DNA of 64,000 nt from Siminovitchia fordii DSM 16014 = CIP 108821 (GTDB taxonomy: Bacteria; Bacillota; Bacilli; Bacillales; Bacillaceae_C), in NCBI RefSeq assembly GCF_000374565.1, contig NZ_KB894691.1, positions 84,600 through 148,599 on the forward strand, given 5' to 3'. A program made the translations under genes and the position numbers. The notes below the pieces were generated by a model. That model ran no database searches and was not told the DNA's origin. It saw only the letters and a program-made list of their open reading frames with translations. Below are positions 61,365-64,000 of this stretch, in pieces. Each line of letters starts with the position of its first letter. Positions within the stretch are counted from its first letter, which is position 1.

Positions 61365-61991
61365 TTATTCATTTCCAAATTCAATCGTTTTAGCTATTCG
61401 TTCAGCTATAGCTTTCCCCAAAATTTGTTTAACAAGATATAGGGCCAGGTTAATTCCTGAAGAGACTCCTCCAGAAGTTATGAGGTTACTATCGTGTACA
61501 ACTTTACTATCTGATACTACTCGAATATCAGGATATTTTGCTTGTAATACTTTTAATGCTAAGTGATGAGTCGTTGCCTTTTTGCCATTCAACAAACCAG
61601 TCTCGCCTAATATTAATGCCCCAGTACAGACTGAGCAGATATATTCAATGTCCCTGTGTTCCTTCACCCAGTCTATTATCTTTTTATTTTTAACCACTGA
61701 TTGTACCGCTCTTAAAGGCCCACCTGGAATGATTACAATATCTAATTCTGGACAATCGTCAATGCTATAATCAGGTTCTACTTTTATCCCTGAATGGGTT
61801 TTTATCGGCCTTCCCGTATCCGTAATCGTAAATACTTCAAACGGTCTTGTAGGCAACAAATGTTTTTTGTAAAGGGTTAATAATTGCTCAGCTTTAGTAT
61901 TGGCGGTTAATGATAAAACTTCAGCCGGACCAGCAAAGTCTAAAACATCTACAAAGTCAAAGAGCAAAATTCCCACTGTCCTCTTTTTCAT
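61365..61991 (-). CDS. DJ-1/PfpI-family protein (isonitrile hydratase-like)
   Basis: 208 residues. GILLFDFVDVLDFAGPAEV at the N-terminus, VIIPGGP in the middle, and the nucleophile elbow CSVCTGALILGETGLL, with Cys as expected for the superfamily, are present. Length and sequence resemble the AraC-less GlxA/InhA group, whose members include isonitrile hydratase and glyoxalase-like enzymes. GAGGTGAC precedes the ATG. The exact reaction is unknown. Confidence 0.83.
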   Translation of the reverse strand: MKKRTVGILLFDFVDVLDFAGPAEVLSLTANTKAEQLLTLYKKHLLPTRPFEVFTITDTGRPIKTHSGIKVEPDYSIDDCPELDIVIIPGGPLRAVQSVVKNKKIIDWVKEHRDIEYICSVCTGALILGETGLLNGKKATTHHLALKVLQAKYPDIRVVSDSKVVHDSNLITSGGVSSGINLALYLVKQILGKAIAERIAKTIEFGNE

Positions 61992-62074
61992 TATTCTGTC
62001 ACCTCTACCAGAATCATAATGACCAATTCAAGCCATCCATATCATTAATGAACCTTTTTTGCTTTATTCTCATT

Positions 62075-62221
62075 AAGTTAATCACGCTTCGCCGCCAAAA
62101 GGCATTCGGGCCCATGAAAAAGATAAAAGCGACTCTCGGAAATATCAGGAATCGCTTTATATCAAGAGTTATATTAAGCTTCCAGCCGGGCTTGAACCGG
62201 CGACCTCATCCTTACCATGGA
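62075..62221. repeat. Left copy of a 147-bp direct repeat (attachment-site duplication)
   Basis: Nearly identical to 63801-63947. It contains a conserved tail with a hairpin terminator (about 62124-62158) and the 3' half of tRNA-Thr(GGT) (62177-62221), then diverges abruptly in the anticodon stem. Confidence 0.8.
62177..62221 (-). pseudogene. tRNA-Thr(GGT) 3' fragment
   Basis: Reverse strand TCCATGGTAAGGATGAGGTC through GGAAGC-T, identical in the T arm and acceptor 3' strand to the intact gene at 63903-63975. The D arm and acceptor 5' strand are missing, so it cannot fold as a tRNA. Confidence 0.85.
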
Positions 62222-62323
62222 CTCAATGTAGGAATTCACATGAAATATTTATATGCAAAAAGGTTGTTTTACCAACAATATGAAATCATTATACACCAAT
62301 TTAAAATATCATGAACCAAAATA

Positions 62324-62375
62324 TTCGCCGTCATTTTGCCGGCAGACTGCCGGTACGAAAAAACCCTTCTCAATT
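62324..62375. repeat. Partial copy of a sequence also found at 13795-13839
   Basis: TTCGCCGTCA...CGG(T/C)ACGAAAAAACCCTTCTCAATT is shared with the region behind tRNA-Pro, but here the terminator's right arm is lost and a 15-base insertion is present. Confidence 0.55.
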
Positions 62376-62402
62376 TGAAGTGATCCCAAAAAGTTAGACA
62401 CG
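62376..62402. mobile_element. Possible IS3-family end remnant
   Basis: TGATCCCAAAAAGTTAGACA resembles the terminal inverted repeats of IS3-family (IS150-type) elements. No transposase is present and no second end was found. Confidence 0.35.
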
Positions 62403-62423
62403 GTTATTTCGTCAGACTGCATG

Positions 62424-63287
62424 TTAGTTGAACAATCGCAGACTATCGGTAAAGCCCGTCCGCCAAGTTGGGTATAGTGGCTTCCAGCCGTATTCCTCAC
62501 GGGCCTTCCTGTTCGATGCCCCTCGCTCCCAACCGTTTCTGTTTGAAAGAGTTACTGGCATAGGTGCTCCTAACGATTGTGCGAAAAACGGTAGCCAGTC
62601 TAATCCTTTTGCCGGTTCGTCATCCACGACGTTCACTGGACCAGATGGCCATTGCAAAGCTAAAAGTGCTGCTTCCGCGGCATCCTCCACATGAAGAAAA
62701 GAAGTGACCCCATCGGTTGCAGGAACCTGCCTTTGAAGAATTTGTTCTGCCATAAATCCTTTAGGCTCATACCAAGTACCTGGACCATAGAACATTCCAT
62801 AGCGCAGAATTACATGTTGTGGTATTTCAGTCACAGCTCTCTCCAGTGCTAATATGCCATCAATCGTCGTTTTTCGGGGTTCTTCTGCTAACACATCTAA
62901 AGGTACATCTTCTGTTGCAGTTCCCTCTCCCGGTTCATACGCCCAAGAAATGCTCTGAGCAATGATGCGCTTGACACCAACCGCTAGGGCGGCATCTACT
63001 AAATTTTGTGTACCTTCTATACGTATCCTAGTATTCTCCCAGAAATTGCGACTACTCAATGAAGTCAATTGATGAATTACAACGTCTGGTTGGGATTCTT
63101 CTAATGCTGATCGTAGTGCCTCGCGATCAAAAACATCAGAGATTAATGCTTTTGAACCCGTGTTTTCGATGTTGGATTTCTTACTTTCGTTTTGCGTGAT
63201 TCCAATTACTTCATGACCAGCACGGATCAATTTTGGAAGCAAAAAACGTCCGACAGCTCCAGTAGCTCCAGCGACAAAAATTCTCAT
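62424..63287 (-). CDS. NAD-dependent epimerase/dehydratase family protein
   Basis: About 287 residues: Rossmann motif VAGATGAVGRFLLPKL at the N-terminus, then VIHQLTSLSS, an IAQSISWAYEPGEG segment carrying the active-site Ser region, and YGMFYGPGTWY, which takes the role of the Tyr region. It is of the extended/atypical SDR type that acts on nucleotide sugars or small ketones. The classical YxxxK is not obvious. The ATG at 63287 follows GGGAGG. It is the only intact gene between the two tRNA-Thr repeats and may be cargo of the element. Confidence 0.82.
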   Translation of the reverse strand: MRIFVAGATGAVGRFLLPKLIRAGHEVIGITQNESKKSNIENTGSKALISDVFDREALRSALEESQPDVVIHQLTSLSSRNFWENTRIRIEGTQNLVDAALAVGVKRIIAQSISWAYEPGEGTATEDVPLDVLAEEPRKTTIDGILALERAVTEIPQHVILRYGMFYGPGTWYEPKGFMAEQILQRQVPATDGVTSFLHVEDAAEAALLALQWPSGPVNVVDDEPAKGLDWLPFFAQSLGAPMPVTLSNRNGWERGASNRKAREEYGWKPLYPTWRTGFTDSLRLFN

Positions 63288-63544
63288 GAACCTTTCCTCC
63301 CAATAAATTTGCAAGATTAGGTATAATTCTACACTGTATCAAAATGGAAATATAGCATGTTCATTCTGACTTTGAGGATGATTTAATTTGGTCAAGGCGA
63401 AGAAGATTTTTAAGGAAAAAATAAATAACCCCTTTCTTTGAGAAAGAAATTATTTTTTAAGTTTTCTTGTCCAAGTACATGGTTCTGTTCACTCCCAATG
63501 TCATACTTTACCATTTGTATCGTTAAAATAGTACGGAACAATAC

Positions 63545-63782
63545 AATGAAAAATTGGGAAAGATTTATTAGGTGCCACGAACTAAAATTTATCAATATTC
63601 ATGCCCTCCGCCACACATCGGCCACCCTGTTGATCAATGAGGGAGTCCATGCAACTGAGCGTTTGGGCCACTCGGATATAAAAATGACAATGAATGTGTA
63701 TGAACATGCTTTAAAACAGGCCGATGTACATGCTACGGCAAAATTAGACGATACTCTGTTTCGAACTAATAAAGTGCAATGA
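63545..63782 (+). pseudogene. Tyrosine recombinase/integrase, C-terminal fragment
   Basis: Encodes MKNWERFIRCHELKFINIHA, LRHTSATLLINEGVHA, then ERLGHSDIKMTMNVYEH, the catalytic core end of phage-type integrases. The second Arg (in HALRHT), the GHS His and the nucleophile Tyr (MNVYEH) are visible. Two or three residues are lost before ERLGH, and all N-terminal domains are absent. The frame upstream to 63438 does not look like integrase. Confidence 0.72.
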
Positions 63783-63800
63783 AATTCATTAAAAATCATC

Positions 63801-63947
63801 AAGTTACTCGCTTCGCCCCCAAAAGGCATTCGGGCCCATGAAAAAGATAAAAGCGACTCCCGGAAATATCAGGAATCGCTTTATATCAACGTTTATAGGG
63901 TAAGCTTCCAGCCGGGCTTGAACCGGCGACCTCATCCTTACCATGGA
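63801..63947. repeat. Right copy of the 147-bp direct repeat
   Basis: Matches 62075-62221 with few changes. It includes the terminator (AAAGCGA...TCGCTTTT, about 63850-63883) of the downstream tRNA cluster and the 3' half of the intact tRNA-Thr(GGT). Confidence 0.8.
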
Positions 63948-63975
63948 TGCACTCTGCCAACTGAGCTATGGAAGC
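63903..63975 (-). tRNA. tRNA-Thr (GGT)
   Basis: Reverse strand starts GCTTCCATAGCTCAG; anticodon stem CATCC/GGATG with loop ATGGTAA gives GGT; T arm GCCGG-TTCAAGC-CCGGC; acceptor GCTTCCA/TGGAAGC, discriminator T. CCA not encoded. It is the last gene of a tRNA cluster that continues beyond the window. Confidence 0.94.
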
Positions 63976-63976
63976 A

Positions 63977-64000
63977 TGGCTCCGCAGGTAGGATTCGAAC
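63977..64000 (-). tRNA. Partial tRNA, probably tRNA-Asn
   Basis: Only the 3' end is in the window: reverse strand GTTCGAATCCTACCTGCGGA-G-CCA. The acceptor 3' strand CTGCGGA with discriminator G matches Bacillus tRNA-Asn, which starts TCCGCAG. Identity is inferred because the anticodon is outside. Confidence 0.7.

Larger units (their letters stand above)
62075..63947. mobile_element. Remnant of an element integrated at tRNA-Thr(GGT)
   Basis: About 1.9 kb bounded by direct repeats that contain the tRNA 3' half. It carries the C-terminal fragment of a tyrosine recombinase (63545-63782) and one intact cargo-like gene (NAD-dependent epimerase). The repeat boundary in the anticodon stem-loop is where tyrosine integrases commonly cross over. 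Most of the element, including a full integrase, is gone. Confidence 0.62.

Overview
The window looks like a chromosome segment of an endospore-forming, low-GC Gram-positive bacterium of the family Bacillaceae. Evidence for this is an alpha/beta-type small acid-soluble spore protein (47041-47310), a YjcZ-type spore small protein (56447-56554), a Spo0E-like phosphatase (53578-53760), the block rocF / sigW-rsiW / cdaA-cdaR-glmM, a LutABC lactate operon, strong AGGAGG ribosome binding sites and frequent TTG/GTG starts. No species can be named from the sequence alone.

Layout. 1-2500: end of a Cu/Zn superoxide dismutase lipoprotein gene, then lipM-lipA (lipoate synthesis). 2844-3865: two GNAT acetyltransferases. 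4046-13541: the most coherent accessory locus. A leftward operon (M20 carbamoylase, class III aminotransferase, aldehyde dehydrogenase, PuuP-type putrescine importer) faces a sigma54-dependent activator and agmatine deiminase. Both transcription units have near-consensus -24/-12 promoters and related upstream repeats. A third such promoter heads a decayed amidohydrolase gene. Together this reads as an agmatine/putrescine-to-GABA regulon in which the M20 enzyme probably replaces the usual N-carbamoylputrescine amidase. 13653-16300: tRNA-Pro, a von Willebrand lipoprotein and gene fragments. 16740-19197: an osmolyte/ergothioneine-type ABC transporter whose permease is fused to its binding protein. 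19345-24350: AIM24-like protein, VOC protein, a TetR-controlled ABC-2 exporter, a small type I toxin-antitoxin locus and a Rossmann protein. 24382-27139: GNAT, a MocR-type regulator and a TipA-like MerR regulator. 27412-30134: a YtrA-like GntR/ABC operon. 30589-34898: fatty acid hydroxylase-like protein, a membrane protein and a sulfonate/nitrate-type ABC transporter. 35832-37174: an alkyltransferase-like protein and a frameshifted NERD gene, followed by an 18-copy 20-bp tandem repeat. 37585-40670: lutABC. 41032-45586: branched-chain amino acid ABC transporter. 45851-48165: MFS transporter, SASP, CPBP protease-like protein. 48390-54702: glmM, cdaR, cdaA, rsiW, sigW, spo0E-like, rocF. 54790-55270: degenerate intergenic repeats. 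55343-56215: seven-tRNA operon. 56447-61296: YjcZ protein and a BceRS-BceAB-type peptide sensing and detoxification module. 61365-64000: PfpI-family protein, then the remnant of an integrated element bounded by duplicated 3' halves of tRNA-Thr(GGT), and the start of another tRNA cluster.

How it works together: agmatine would be deiminated by AguA, decarbamoylated by the M20 hydrolase, transaminated and oxidised to GABA, with putrescine also taken up from outside. Arginase (rocF) lies elsewhere in the window and is not visibly part of this regulon. Cell-envelope homeostasis is represented by SigW/RsiW, CdaA/CdaR/GlmM and the Bce-type module. Start sites were refined from ribosome binding sites; coordinates of regulatory sites were read by eye.
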